Source: Puniceicoccaceae bacterium K14
GTDB taxonomy: Bacteria; Verrucomicrobiota; Verrucomicrobiia; Opitutales; Opitutaceae
Reading direction: 5' to 3'
NCBI GenBank assembly: GCA_022538095.1
Contig: JAKYXN010000036.1
Coordinates: 1-58,615, forward strand
Length of the DNA: 58,615 bases
Part shown: positions 17,136 to 26,969 of the stretch, one piece after another
Layout: each line of letters starts with the position of its first letter
Position numbering within the stretch: the first letter of the stretch is position 1
The notes under the pieces: generated by a model
The model's input: the letters and a program-made list of their open reading frames with translations, nothing else
The model's database searches: none
Told to the model about the DNA's origin: nothing
Translations under genes and position numbers: made by a program

Positions 17136-19286
17136 ATGGCAAAAGAAGCGCACAAATTTGGGACTTTTAGTGGGGTCTTTGTCCCTAACGTTCTCACGAT
17201 ACTGGGAGTTATTATGTTCCTGCGTTCGGGCTGGGTTGTGGGCCAAGCGGGACTTACGAATGCGATTATCATGCTTTGTATAGCGAATTTGGTAACCTTG
17301 GTTTCGTCGTTGTCCATGTCTGCCATCGCTACGAATACGAAAGCTCAGGGGGGTGGAGCTTACTATTTGATTTCGAGGAGTCTGGGACTGGAATTTGGCG
17401 GAAGTATTGGAATGCCGTTATTCTTGGCCCAGGCGATTTCGGTGGCCTTTTACGTAGTGGGCTTCACGGAATCGGTGCAGTATTTGTTCCCCGAAATTGA
17501 TTCTAGGCTTTTTTCGATTGGAACGCTGGGCGCACTGTTTGTAGTTGCGTGGTTTGGTGCGGGTTTAGCGATCAAAGCCCAACTCTTGATTTTGGTTACG
17601 CTTGGGTTGTCACTGCTTTCGTTCTTCGGCGGCTTGAGTGTTCGGGAGGATTGGGGGACGAATTTGTCTTCTGGATACTTGGAAAATCAGGGCTTCTGGA
17701 CGGTGTTCGCCATCTTCTTTCCTGCTGTGACTGGAATCATGTCTGGAGTGAGTATGTCGGGAGATTTGAAGGACCCGTCGCGTAGTATTCCGAAGGGAAC
17801 AATCTACGCGGTGATTTTCACATTTTTCGTCTACCTGGCGCAGTTGATCTGGCTGGCCTTGTCCTTCGACCGGGAGACTTTGCTAACGGATAGTTTGGCG
17901 ATGAAGCAAATCGCCCTCGTCCCGGGTTTAATTTTAGCGGGCCTGTGGGCGGCGACTTTGTCTTCCGCTCTGGCTAGTTTGGTGGCTGCGCCTCGTACCA
18001 TGCAAGCATTGGCCAAGGATCGTGTTTTGCCTCGATTCCTAGCGAAGGGACATGGTCCTGCGAATGAGCCTCGTTTGGCTCTGATTGCTAGCAGCTTGAT
18101 TGCGTTAGTGTGCGTGGCTTTAGGGGATTTGAACATAATTGCTCCGCTGATCTCGATGTTTTTCCTTTCTACTTATGGAGCGGTAAATTTGGTGGCGGCG
18201 GTTGAAAGCTGGACGGGAGATCCGTCGTATCGCCCGACGTTTAAGACGCATTGGGTGCTATCTCTCATTGGAGCCTTGGCGTGTTTTGCTATTATGATTC
18301 TGCTTTCGCCATTGGCGACTGTGCTATCTGCTTTTATAATTTTGTCGACCTATACGATTCTTGCTCGGCGAGTTTATAAGACTGCTTGGGGGGATGCTCG
18401 CAGTGGATTTTGGTTTTCAATGGCGCGCATGGGCTTGTTGAAGTTTGCGTCTTCGCGCGAGCACACGAGAAACTGGCGTCCGGCGATTTTGGTGCTGATG
18501 AGCAATTTGAAGAATAGTGATTCGTTGCTCGATGCCGCTCGCTATTTGGAGGCGAATCGTGGGGTTTTATTCTTGGCCCACATTTTGTTGGGGGATTGGA
18601 AAGAGCTGAGCAAACGACAGCGAAGTCTGACCAGATTGACAGATGAGAAGATCTTGGACGAGCGAATGTCTGCATTCACGAAAGTGGTTGTTTCAAGCGA
18701 TTTTGAAGAAGGGATTTCTACACTGATTCAGGCAACTGGATTGGGGAAATTGAAGCCAAATACGCTTTTGATTGAATGGGGTAGCGGCTGGTTGCGTGAT
18801 AGCGACTTTGGACGAACGGTGCACCAGGCCTTGGAGATGGAGACTAATTTGTTGGTTTTTTCCAAAGCGAAATTACCCGAAAATCAGCTCTACTCAAACA
18901 TAGACGTTTGGTGGTCTGCTCGAGCGAACGGAGCTATGATGCTAACCTTGGCTTATCTCGTCCAAGGAAACCGTCGTTGGCGCGATGCTCGGATCCGGAT
19001 TTTGAGGATTATCCGCGACGAGAAGGGACGAGATGCGGCGGACGATGCTTTTAAGGGCTTGTTGAAGGATTCGCGAATTGAAGCGGATACAGAGATAATT
19101 GTAGGGTCTGAGCCGCCGCTGGAGATAATTGCTCGGGAGTCCGGATTGTCGTCGGTGACCTTTGTGGGGGTCTCGGTACGAACGCTTGAGGAAGAGGCTG
19201 GACCGCTTTCCAGCTACGAAGGGATCGTAGAGAAGATGCAGGGCCAGGTATTTCTTACTAAGAATTGGCACGATTTGGAGTTTTAG
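17136..19286 (+). CDS. SLC12-type cation-chloride cotransporter (APC superfamily)
   Basis: 716 residues. Twelve or so membrane segments lie in residues 10-420. The family signature is the first segment (FSGVFVPNVLTILGVIMFLRSGWVVGQ, in pieces) with TNTKAQGGGAYYLISRSLG near residue 68 and GIMSGVSMSGDLKDPSRSIP near 200. The C-terminal 290 residues are cytoplasmic (RNWRPAILVLMSN), as in eukaryotic-like Na-K-Cl carriers. Expected role: coupled movement of chloride with Na or K, useful for osmotic balance in seawater; amino-acid transport is the alternative. The gene stands alone between two intergenic regions. Confidence 0.85.
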   Translation: MAKEAHKFGTFSGVFVPNVLTILGVIMFLRSGWVVGQAGLTNAIIMLCIANLVTLVSSLSMSAIATNTKAQGGGAYYLISRSLGLEFGGSIGMPLFLAQAISVAFYVVGFTESVQYLFPEIDSRLFSIGTLGALFVVAWFGAGLAIKAQLLILVTLGLSLLSFFGGLSVREDWGTNLSSGYLENQGFWTVFAIFFPAVTGIMSGVSMSGDLKDPSRSIPKGTIYAVIFTFFVYLAQLIWLALSFDRETLLTDSLAMKQIALVPGLILAGLWAATLSSALASLVAAPRTMQALAKDRVLPRFLAKGHGPANEPRLALIASSLIALVCVALGDLNIIAPLISMFFLSTYGAVNLVAAVESWTGDPSYRPTFKTHWVLSLIGALACFAIMILLSPLATVLSAFIILSTYTILARRVYKTAWGDARSGFWFSMARMGLLKFASSREHTRNWRPAILVLMSNLKNSDSLLDAARYLEANRGVLFLAHILLGDWKELSKRQRSLTRLTDEKILDERMSAFTKVVVSSDFEEGISTLIQATGLGKLKPNTLLIEWGSGWLRDSDFGRTVHQALEMETNLLVFSKAKLPENQLYSNIDVWWSARANGAMMLTLAYLVQGNRRWRDARIRILRIIRDEKGRDAADDAFKGLLKDSRIEADTEIIVGSEPPLEIIARESGLSSVTFVGVSVRTLEEEAGPLSSYEGIVEKMQGQVFLTKNWHDLEF

Positions 19287-19478
19287 GTTTCATCCGCGGC
19301 CGATTTTGGGTGCTTTCGACAGGTTGACTGCTTCCAGGCTTGCATTTGTCGTCAAGCTAGACTTTTTACTGCGATTCTGCCTAAAGCAACCTCGACCGAG
19401 AGGTCTTTGACCATGTCACAGTCGTTAACCAATGCATGATTACTAGGCAGGATCATCTTCGAACCTTGGGTTCTAATT

Positions 19479-21281
19479 ATGAGTCAGTCGCCAATACAGC
19501 AAATACCAAGCGATGCTCCCTTCACGCCGGAGCAAGCGCAGTCACTAAATTCAATTTTAAGCACCGCAAGCACAGAGCAGATTTTCTGGTTGAGAGGTTA
19601 CCTTGCTGGTGTTTCTCCAGCTGGAGCCGTTGCCGCTCCTGCTCCAACCGCGTCAGTGCCCTTAACAATCCTTTTTGGTTCAGAATCTGGAAACGGAGAA
19701 GGCCTTGCAGAAAAATTCAAGGGTCAAGCAGCTAAAGCAGGCTTTGCAGCGAAGCTTGTTGATATGGCCGACCTTTCTATCGATGGCTTAGCAAAGATCG
19801 AAAATCTCCTTGTGATTGTAAGTACTTGGGGTGAGGGCGATCCGCCTTCTCGTGCGGAAGATTTCTATGACAAGTTTATGTCGGATGCGGCTCCAAAGTT
19901 GGAGAAGACACGCTTTTCCGTGTGCGGCTTGGGTGACACGTCGTACGTCGATTTCTGTAAGATGAGCAAGGATTTCGACAAGCGCTTGGAGGCTCTCGGA
20001 GCTGAGCGTATTGCTGATCGCGTTGATTGCGATGTCGACTTTGAAGGCCCCTCCCAAGCTTGGGCAGATGGGGCGATTGCTAAATTGAAGGAGATTTGCA
20101 AACCCGAGGGCGGAGCGGCCCCTGCTGGCGGACTCGCTGTGGCGGCTTCTGCTCCGACAATTCAGTACGGTAAGAGCAACCCGTTTCCGGCTCCATTGCT
20201 GAATAAGATCGACTTGAATGGGACGGGCTCGGCTAAGGAAACGATTCATGCTGAGATTTCGATTGAAGGCTCAGGGCTTACTTACGATGCGGGTGACGCG
20301 TTGGCAGTTGTGCCTTTAAACTCAGATGATCTTGTCGACGAATTTCTCGCGATCACGAAGATCGACGGTCGGGAAAACGTGGCGTTCCAAGACGAACTAT
20401 CTGTTCAGTTCCGCAAGGTTTTGAAGGAAAACCTTGATCTACGCACTGTATCCAAACTTTTGTTGAAGAAGTACGCCAAGATTAGCGCGAATGACGACCT
20501 TCTTGAAAAGGTCGAGGATGCCACTTGGGTAAAGGAATATACTTGGGGCCGCGATTGGGTGGATGTTATCAAAGACTTCCCGACACATGGTATGCGAGCA
20601 GGCGATTTCATTCGGTTGCTACGTGCGCTTTCTCCTCGCCTGTACTCGATTGCTTCGAGTGTGAAAGCTCATCCGGGTGAGGTTCATTTGACTGTGGGAG
20701 CAGTTCGCTACGAGGCGTATGGTCGTAAGAAAAAGGGAGTTTGCTCAACGTTCATCGCTGATGAGTGGGCAGAGGGCGAAGTGGCAGGAGTTTATTTCCA
20801 CCACAACAAGAACTTCAAGCTTCCTGCAAATACGGATACAGACGTGATTATGGTTGGTCCAGGTACAGGGATTGCGCCTTTCCGCTCGTTCGTAGAGGAG
20901 CGCGTTGCCACAAATGCTGCGGGTAAGAATTGGTTGTTCTTCGGTGACCAAAAGTACACCTACGATTTTCTCTACCAAACTGAGTGGCAGGATTACTTGA
21001 AGAATGGAAATCTCGCAAAGCTGGATTTGGCATTTTCTCGTGACCAGCCGGAAAAGATCTATGTCCAGGACCGCATGCGCGAGAATGGTAAGGAGCTTTG
21101 GGAATGGATCAATAAAGGGGCTTACTTCTACGTGTGTGGCGATGCGAGCCGCATGGCGAAGGATGTACACCAAGCCCTTCTTGATATCTTCCAGGAGCAC
21201 GGTGGCATGAGCTCGGATGAGGCGACAAAGTATCTTAAGCAGATGCAGAAGGATCGTCGTTACGGACGAGACGTTTACTAA
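19479..21281 (+). CDS. cysJ: Diflavin reductase, sulfite reductase flavoprotein alpha-subunit-like
   Basis: 600 residues, the usual length for CysJ. Order: a short N-terminal helical part (PFTPEQAQSLNSILS), a flavodoxin domain (about 62-200; ILFGSESGNGEGLA, VSTWGEGDPPSRAEDF), an FAD-binding domain with RLYSIASS near 387 and KKKGVCSTFIAD, and an NADP-binding domain (VGPGTGIAPFRSFVEER, YVCGDASRMAKDVHQAL) ending RRYGRDVY. It passes electrons from NADPH through FAD and FMN to a partner, normally the CysI haemoprotein. No cysI or other sulfate genes lie in this window, so the partner is unknown from this evidence. A clean terminator follows. Confidence 0.9.
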   Translation: MSQSPIQQIPSDAPFTPEQAQSLNSILSTASTEQIFWLRGYLAGVSPAGAVAAPAPTASVPLTILFGSESGNGEGLAEKFKGQAAKAGFAAKLVDMADLSIDGLAKIENLLVIVSTWGEGDPPSRAEDFYDKFMSDAAPKLEKTRFSVCGLGDTSYVDFCKMSKDFDKRLEALGAERIADRVDCDVDFEGPSQAWADGAIAKLKEICKPEGGAAPAGGLAVAASAPTIQYGKSNPFPAPLLNKIDLNGTGSAKETIHAEISIEGSGLTYDAGDALAVVPLNSDDLVDEFLAITKIDGRENVAFQDELSVQFRKVLKENLDLRTVSKLLLKKYAKISANDDLLEKVEDATWVKEYTWGRDWVDVIKDFPTHGMRAGDFIRLLRALSPRLYSIASSVKAHPGEVHLTVGAVRYEAYGRKKKGVCSTFIADEWAEGEVAGVYFHHNKNFKLPANTDTDVIMVGPGTGIAPFRSFVEERVATNAAGKNWLFFGDQKYTYDFLYQTEWQDYLKNGNLAKLDLAFSRDQPEKIYVQDRMRENGKELWEWINKGAYFYVCGDASRMAKDVHQALLDIFQEHGGMSSDEATKYLKQMQKDRRYGRDVY

Positions 21282-21305
21282 CTAGCCGAAATTTGGACTT
21301 TTTAC

Positions 21306-21341
21306 AAAATCCGATTCCTTTCAGGGGAGTCGGATTTTTTG
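21306..21341 (+). terminator. Intrinsic terminator after cysJ
   Basis: A 12-bp stem (21307-21318 with 21326-21337, one G-T pair) is followed by a T-run. It may also serve the convergent gene. Confidence 0.85.
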
Positions 21342-21355
21342 TATTCAACGTTTGA

Positions 21356-21868
21356 TTAGTCAGATTTTCCTCTGGAACCGGCAAGTAGATAAAGCAATGC
21401 GCATGCACGACGTTTGATAGTCGATTTTCTAGCGACAGGCTTTTCTGCGGCCTTTTCATTCTGAACAGAAAGAGACTCCGTTTTGGGTGTTTGGGGAACA
21501 TCGACTGTCAGTTCGTCAATTTTCTTCTGGCGGTTGCCGATTTTCAAGAAATTTGTGAGAAAGGGGAAATTTACCGAAGTGATTCGTTGTTTCAAAAAGC
21601 GAGTTGAGCTTGTGAATGGCGGAAGGATGTAGTTCTTCCAGATTCCAGTTTCGTAGGAATCGGCCCCTTGTAGCGTTAGCTGAATGCCGTCAAAGTCGTA
21701 TTTTGTGATTTCGATCGGGTTGTATGAAAGGGATCCGTCGGTGATGAGTTGAGTGGATAGCTTTGAATTACTTGCTTCGGATGCGTATAGGGTGCAGGAA
21801 AGGCTTGAGGCCAATAAGACTAGGGCGAGTAAAGGAAGAAGAGCCTTGATTTTAGAACCTACTTTCAT
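21356..21868 (-). CDS. Exported protein of unknown function
   Basis: 170 residues. A hydrophobic signal (LLPLLALVLLASSLSCTLYA) is followed by a polar body. SLSC is a poor lipobox, so signal peptidase I cleavage after LYA is equally possible. The middle (about 40-110) has mixed beta patterns (ITKYDFDGIQLTLQGAD). The last 60 residues are charged and low-complexity, with a basic end (KRRACALLYLL). No family is recognised. It converges on cysJ and shares its terminator region. Confidence 0.6.
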   Translation of the reverse strand: MKVGSKIKALLPLLALVLLASSLSCTLYASEASNSKLSTQLITDGSLSYNPIEITKYDFDGIQLTLQGADSYETGIWKNYILPPFTSSTRFLKQRITSVNFPFLTNFLKIGNRQKKIDELTVDVPQTPKTESLSVQNEKAAEKPVARKSTIKRRACALLYLLAGSRGKSD

Positions 21869-22098
21869 GCCTAGCTATGACGATGATGTTTGCTAGGTCT
21901 TTAGTCTATTTTGCGATTTTGAATAGTATTTCGCCGAATTTGAGTAGGTTTAGACTAAGCGGTGAGTATATTTTGCTCTATAACATTGGGTATCCTTGGT
22001 AGGATCTTTTATTCACGAACGTGCCCTAGTAATTTAATTAAATTTTCTAGAATCTGTCTGATTCGAGGAGAACGATTCGTCTATCTGCTGAATAGCAT

Positions 22099-22115
22099 AA
22101 CCGCAAACTGCGGTT
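22099..22115 (+). promoter_or_regulatory. Hairpin in the leader of the RND exporter gene
   Basis: AACCGCA-AAC-TGCGGTT forms a perfect 7-bp stem ending 31 bases before the GTG start. The rest of 21869-22146 shows nothing else. Confidence 0.35.
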
Positions 22116-22146
22116 GGCAAAATCAGAACCTTAGATCCGACGTATC

Positions 22147-24447
22147 GTGAAAACTCTAGAAAAACTAATCGCTTCCTTAGTTATAAAGCATCCTTGGAAA
22201 ACGATCTTTACGACGCTTGTCATTGTGGGATTTGTCGGAAGTTATATGCGGTATGTCGCTCCTAGTATTTCTTACAAAGATATGCTCGGTGCAGAGCACC
22301 CAAAGCTTCTAGAATACGAAGCTCTACAGAATGAATACACGCAGGATGATAATTTGTTAGTATTGATAGAGGCCTTGGATGGGGATGCGTTTACCAAAGA
22401 CATTCTTGAGGCTGTACGTGAATTGACCACGGATTTATGGCAGACGCCGTTTTCGATACGGGTCGATTCAATCACGAATTTCCAACATTCAGAGGCGTTC
22501 GAGGATGATTTGCTTGTGAGTGATCTTGTTCGTGAGGATGAAGATTTGGACGACGGGGGAATCGAAAATATCCGTTCCATAGCCCTCAGTGAACCGCTCA
22601 TTCTCAATCGAGGCGTTAACCGAAGTGGTAGAACATTTGGGATTAGTGTGAAATTTGCTTTTCCCAATGAGGATATGAATGAAAAGTTAGACGCAGTTGC
22701 TTTTGTGGAGAATCTTGTGGAAGGATTTCAAAAGAGAAATACTGGTATCCAAACGTATATTGGAGGCTTGGTGGCTTTGGATGCCACAGTGATGAAGATC
22801 TCTCAAGAGGAAACTGGTAAGTACCTCATGGGTGTTATGGGAATCGTGATTGTAATGCTAATTGCAATTTTCCGAACAGTACTTCCAATTGTTATTTCAG
22901 TTTTTGTATTCATCTTTACGATTGTCGGAGCAATGGCTTTTTCAGGAATGATGGGATGGAAGCTTACTCCGTTCACCGCATCAGTTCCTATGATAGTGCT
23001 TATCTTGGCGGTAGCCGATTGTGTGCATTATGTTACTTCATATATTCAACATATTAGAAAGGGAGAGAAGAAGGAGGCGGCTATCGCGAGTGCTCTGAGA
23101 TTGAATATCGGGCCAATCGGCTTAACAAGCATTACGACTGCGATAGGGTTTCTTACTCTGAACTTTAGCGAGTCGGAGTCGATAGCTGCCTTAGGCAATC
23201 AAGTTGCATTTGGTGTTTTGTTTGCTCTTTTCCTTTCGCTCACCTTTTTACCTGCTGTTTTACGTATCCTGCCAGGAAAGAAATATTTGAATACAAAATC
23301 GAAACCTCAAAAAGACTACGGAGCGGTTGTTGATTTCTTATTCGGTAATAAGGTAAAAATCCTTTCGGTGGCCTTTGTCGCTTTGGTTGGCTTGAGTTAT
23401 TCGATGAGGCTAAATGAATTCAATGATGAGATTCCAAAGTATTTTTCTGAAAATTTGCCGTGGCGACAGGCTAATGATTTCTCGGAAAAGGAATTTGGTG
23501 GAGCCTACACATTTGCCTATTCTCTGGATACGGGTGAAGCTGGTGGAGTGTCTGACCCAGAATTCCTTAGCAAGGCGGATAAATTTGTTGCTTGGTTGAG
23601 GAGTCAGCCCGAAGCTGTTTATGTTAACAGTATTACGGATACGGTTAAACGGCTAAATCGAAATATGCATGCAGACGATGCTGATTATTACACATTGCCA
23701 GAAAATAAAGAATTGGCGGCTCAATATGTTTTACTTTATGAAATGTCGCTTCCGTATGGACTCGACCTGAATGATCAAATCAACCTGGATAAATCGTCTA
23801 TTCGGATTCAAATAGTGTTTAGCACGTTAAGCACTAAAGGTGTGCTCGAAATGGAGACACGTATTAATCAATGGCTTGATTCCAATTTTTCTGAAATAGA
23901 ATATAGAGGATCGGGAGTACAACTTATGTTTGCTCATATGATGTCTCGTGATGTCAAAAGCTTGATCTACGGCACGACGATGGGCTTGTTCGTGATTTCC
24001 CTAACTTTGATTTTTGGCTTTCGCTCTCTTAAAATTGGGTTGATGAGTATCGTTCCAAATCTTTTCCCTGTATTTATGGCTTTTGGTACATGGGGACTGC
24101 TTGTTGGGCAAATCGGAATGGGAATGTCCATGGTGTCGGGGATGACAATCGGTATTGTCGTTGATGATACGATTCATTTCCTTAGTAAATACCTCCATGG
24201 GCGTCGCGAATTACTTAAAAATTCACGAGATGCTGTGGCTTACGCATTTTCAAATGTAGGTCCTTCGATCGTAATTACAACTCTTGTTCTGATCGCAGGA
24301 TTTTTTCTCATGGCGGTAACCGCTGAATTTAGAGTGAATTCTGATATGGGGAAAATGACGATTATAGTACTGAGCTTTGCCCTAGTTTTGGACCTGTTGG
24401 TGTTACCAATTTTGCTGATGCTGATTGATCGTGATCGAGCGAACTGA
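22147..24447 (+). CDS. RND/MMPL-family exporter
   Basis: 766 residues from a GTG start. Two halves each have one membrane helix, a large periplasmic loop and a five-helix bundle. The proton-relay-type motifs appear twice: VADCVHYVTSYIQH in the first bundle and VVDDTIHFLSKYLHGRRE in the second. This is the MMPL/patched-like group that moves lipids or hydrophobic compounds, unlike the ~1000-residue drug-efflux RND pumps. No adaptor or outer-membrane channel gene is next to it, so the cargo is unknown. It ends 19 bases from a convergent gene. Confidence 0.88.
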   Translation: MKTLEKLIASLVIKHPWKTIFTTLVIVGFVGSYMRYVAPSISYKDMLGAEHPKLLEYEALQNEYTQDDNLLVLIEALDGDAFTKDILEAVRELTTDLWQTPFSIRVDSITNFQHSEAFEDDLLVSDLVREDEDLDDGGIENIRSIALSEPLILNRGVNRSGRTFGISVKFAFPNEDMNEKLDAVAFVENLVEGFQKRNTGIQTYIGGLVALDATVMKISQEETGKYLMGVMGIVIVMLIAIFRTVLPIVISVFVFIFTIVGAMAFSGMMGWKLTPFTASVPMIVLILAVADCVHYVTSYIQHIRKGEKKEAAIASALRLNIGPIGLTSITTAIGFLTLNFSESESIAALGNQVAFGVLFALFLSLTFLPAVLRILPGKKYLNTKSKPQKDYGAVVDFLFGNKVKILSVAFVALVGLSYSMRLNEFNDEIPKYFSENLPWRQANDFSEKEFGGAYTFAYSLDTGEAGGVSDPEFLSKADKFVAWLRSQPEAVYVNSITDTVKRLNRNMHADDADYYTLPENKELAAQYVLLYEMSLPYGLDLNDQINLDKSSIRIQIVFSTLSTKGVLEMETRINQWLDSNFSEIEYRGSGVQLMFAHMMSRDVKSLIYGTTMGLFVISLTLIFGFRSLKIGLMSIVPNLFPVFMAFGTWGLLVGQIGMGMSMVSGMTIGIVVDDTIHFLSKYLHGRRELLKNSRDAVAYAFSNVGPSIVITTLVLIAGFFLMAVTAEFRVNSDMGKMTIIVLSFALVLDLLVLPILLMLIDRDRAN

Positions 24448-24466
24448 TCGAGCAAAGATAGAATAT

Positions 24467-24895
24467 CTATTTTGTGAATGGAGGAAGGTTCTTTTGTTTG
24501 TGGTAAACAAGTGAGAGAAGGATACAGTGCTTTAGTTCTTTCGTCGGGAGGCGTTCTTCCAGTTTGAAAACGATTGCTCGATTGCCTTCGAATCGGAATG
24601 TTTCGGGATACAGCCTTCGAAAGGTTGAGATAAGTTTCGTTTGGCAGTGGAAGTACATGCAGTACTGACCCGGATCTTTTTTCGGGGCACCAATCCTGAT
24701 GGTGCTCCCATGTTTGGCGATGTAGCTAGGCTCGCCCCATTTGAGAGTTTCGTCGACGCTTCCGATTGAGGGATTCTCTGAGGCGGTTTCGATGATTAAG
24801 GCCCTGAGTGCCGAGAGTTTCTTTGAAATTAAAGGTGGATAGTCGTTGAGTACGCTTTCAACTTCAGGTTTCGTTATTGACTCTGGTGTATCCAA
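24467..24895 (-). CDS. DUF1801 (YdhG-like) protein
   Basis: About 142 residues if translation starts at TTG 24895, giving MDTPESITKPEVESVLNDYP, the normal opening of DUF1801 proteins. The ATG at 24964 would overlap the kinase gene by 62 bases and add 23 unusual residues, so I prefer TTG. Family features: KLSALRALIIETA, then TLKWGEPSY (the conserved W-G-x-P-S-Y), and a C-terminal VFKLEERLP. Some relatives are annotated as iron chaperones, but the function is not established. It follows the histidine kinase closely and may be co-transcribed. Confidence 0.7.
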   Translation of the reverse strand: MDTPESITKPEVESVLNDYPPLISKKLSALRALIIETASENPSIGSVDETLKWGEPSYIAKHGSTIRIGAPKKDPGQYCMYFHCQTKLISTFRRLYPETFRFEGNRAIVFKLEERLPTKELKHCILLSLVYHKQKNLPPFTK

Positions 24896-24902
24896 TTGTC
24901 GA

Positions 24903-26102
24903 TTAGAACGATTTTGCCGGAAGGTGAATATGCATGGTTGTGCCAACGCCCTCTTTCGATTCAACGTTTAGTGATCCTCCCATCTTTTCAGCAAATTGTT
25001 TGCATAAACAAAGCCCCAGCCCCGAACCTTTTTCTCCTTGGGTGCCTTCGGCCGAGTAAGTGCTCTCTATCTTGAAAAGGTTTTCCAGTGTTTTTTCCTT
25101 CATGCCGACACCTGTATCCGAAATCGAGATATGGGTACCTGAATTCTTTGCTTTACACGCGATTTTTACAGTGCCGTTTTCGTGGGTAAATTTGATGCTG
25201 TTGGATACCGTATTCTGGATGATTGAATGAAGCATCGTTTCATCAGCAACGGTGGCTGTAGTCGCTTCGATTTCTGTGACCAATTCGATGTTTTTTGATT
25301 GAGCGTTTTCTTCGAGGATGGGGCGTATTTTAGAAAAGAACTCTTCGAGGTCTATCGTTTTGGGGTTGTATTGAACCGTTCCTTCTTCGAAGCGAGCCCA
25401 CTTTAGCAAGTTTTCTGCGATTGTAAGTGATGTGGCGGCACTTTTCTGAATCGCATGTAACCATTGATCCTTTTCTTCTTCGTCCAACGAGTCGCTTTGA
25501 TCAAAAAGATGATTAATAACTGTATTGAGAGTCGAAAGGGGCGAACGCATGTCGTGGGAGATTATTGAGAAAAGCCTGTTCTTGCTCTGGTTGATTTCAT
25601 TCAGAGTGCGCATTTGGCGTCGCATTTCTAAGTTTATCGTAACTTGACGGGAGAGAGCTTTTAAGCCCTCAATTTGCTCTTTAGTTAGTTCACGCGGTTT
25701 ACGATCAATCGAACAGATAGTCCCAAGAGGGTAGCCGTCATTCGTGATTATCGGAGCGCCGGCGTAAAAACGAATATTTGGATCTCCAGTGACGAGGGGG
25801 TTATCATGAAAGCGGGAGTCCTCTAATGTGTCGTGGACGATCATAACTTCATCCTTGTGTATTGCGTGGGCGCAAAAGGCAGAATCACGTGGGGTTTCGC
25901 GGGCGTCTAGTCCTCGAGCAGCTTTGAACCATTGGCGATTCGGATCAATTAAGCTTATAAGCGCAATTGGTGTATCGCAAAGGACTGAAGCGACCTTTGC
26001 CAAATCATCGAAGGATTCTTCGAAGTCTGTGTCGAGGATATCGTATCTGTAGAGGGCCGCAAGTCGCTCTTGCTCGTTTGCAGGAAGTGTTGGTTTTTCC
26101 AT
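24903..26102 (-). CDS. GAF-domain sensor histidine kinase
   Basis: 399 residues, soluble. A GAF domain at about 20-160 begins NEQERLAALYRYDILDT and has FCAHAI and IRFYAGAPIITNDGYPLGTIC, a subgroup common in cytoplasmic kinases. A HisKA helix carries the phospho-acceptor His183 (SIISHDMRSPLSTL). The HATPase domain shows the N box (SIIQNTVSNSIKFTHENG), G1 (SDTGVGM) and G2 (GSGLGLCLCKQFAEKMGG). No response regulator gene is adjacent. The ligand of the GAF domain is unknown. Confidence 0.88.
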   Translation of the reverse strand: MEKPTLPANEQERLAALYRYDILDTDFEESFDDLAKVASVLCDTPIALISLIDPNRQWFKAARGLDARETPRDSAFCAHAIHKDEVMIVHDTLEDSRFHDNPLVTGDPNIRFYAGAPIITNDGYPLGTICSIDRKPRELTKEQIEGLKALSRQVTINLEMRRQMRTLNEINQSKNRLFSIISHDMRSPLSTLNTVINHLFDQSDSLDEEEKDQWLHAIQKSAATSLTIAENLLKWARFEEGTVQYNPKTIDLEEFFSKIRPILEENAQSKNIELVTEIEATTATVADETMLHSIIQNTVSNSIKFTHENGTVKIACKAKNSGTHISISDTGVGMKEKTLENLFKIESTYSAEGTQGEKGSGLGLCLCKQFAEKMGGSLNVESKEGVGTTMHIHLPAKSF

Positions 26103-26224
26103 TGGGAGGCTTTGTGGTTACTTGCCTTGGGAAGGTGTGATAGAGCGATTATTTGGCAAGTTCTTAGCAAAGAGAGTATGCGTTTTACTTTTTTGAGAGA
26201 TTTCGACTGATTGAAGGAAAGGCG

Positions 26225-26920
26225 ATGAAATTGAAAATTACTATTGTAGGCGAATGTGATGAGGGACGATTAGCTCGCAGTTCAATCGTTCCTGCGTTAG
26301 GCCATGCGGCTTTAGCGATTGGGAAAAAAATTTCATGTCGATGGCTGGCGAGCGAACAGGTTGATGATAAAATTTTGCGCGAGAGCCATGGGATTTTTGT
26401 AGCTCCAGGGTCTCCTTTTGAGGAAGTGAAAGGTATTTTGGATGCTATTCACTTTGCTCGTACTCAAGAAGTTCCGTGTTTGGGGACTTGTGGAGGCTTT
26501 CAACGAATAGTTATGGAATTTGCTGCACGTGAATTGGGCTTGGAATCTATTGCCCATCAAGAATTGGAACCGGATGCGGTGGACCCATTCTTTTCTGCTA
26601 TGAAATGTTCTTTGGTTGGAGAAGAAGCCGTAGTGAACCTAATCGATAATACATTTGTTTCTGGAATTTATGGGACGAATTCTGTTAAAGAGTATTTTTA
26701 TTGTGGATACGGAATTGGTAATTCCTATTTGCCGATCTTAGAAAAAAGTGAGTTAGCGGTATCGGGGTTTGATACAAATGGAGAGGCGAGGGTTGTCGAG
26801 TTAACGAATCATCCCTTTTTTGTGGGCACGCTCTTTGTTCCGCAGGTAAATTCAAGTCATGATAGCCCCCATCCCTTATTGGTTGCATTTGTGAAAGCAA
26901 TATCATCAGGGGCATCATAA
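26225..26920 (+). CDS. CTP-synthase C-terminal-region-like amidotransferase domain protein
   Basis: 231 residues aligned end to end with the glutaminase half of CTP synthase, without the synthetase half. The nucleophile region is GTCGGFQ with Cys89. The segment matching CTP synthase HPxFxxxQFHPE reads HPFFVGTLFVPQ, so the His and Glu of the normal triad (about 205 and 207) are Val and Gln. It matches the stand-alone group annotated as CTP synthase C-terminal region-related (seleno)protein; here the key residue is Cys, not selenocysteine. It cannot work as an ordinary glutaminase; a redox or hydrolase role through the lone Cys is possible. The zinc-ribbon gene follows closely. Confidence 0.8.
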   Translation: MKLKITIVGECDEGRLARSSIVPALGHAALAIGKKISCRWLASEQVDDKILRESHGIFVAPGSPFEEVKGILDAIHFARTQEVPCLGTCGGFQRIVMEFAARELGLESIAHQELEPDAVDPFFSAMKCSLVGEEAVVNLIDNTFVSGIYGTNSVKEYFYCGYGIGNSYLPILEKSELAVSGFDTNGEARVVELTNHPFFVGTLFVPQVNSSHDSPHPLLVAFVKAISSGAS

Positions 26921-26969
26921 TGCGTGTTTGTTATTGCTTCGTCTTGATGTAGGGGACTATGTCTTTGCT

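Noticed and set aside
21962-22150. 62-residue frame before the RND exporter
   Set aside because: No RBS or similarity; overlaps the exporter start and the leader hairpin.
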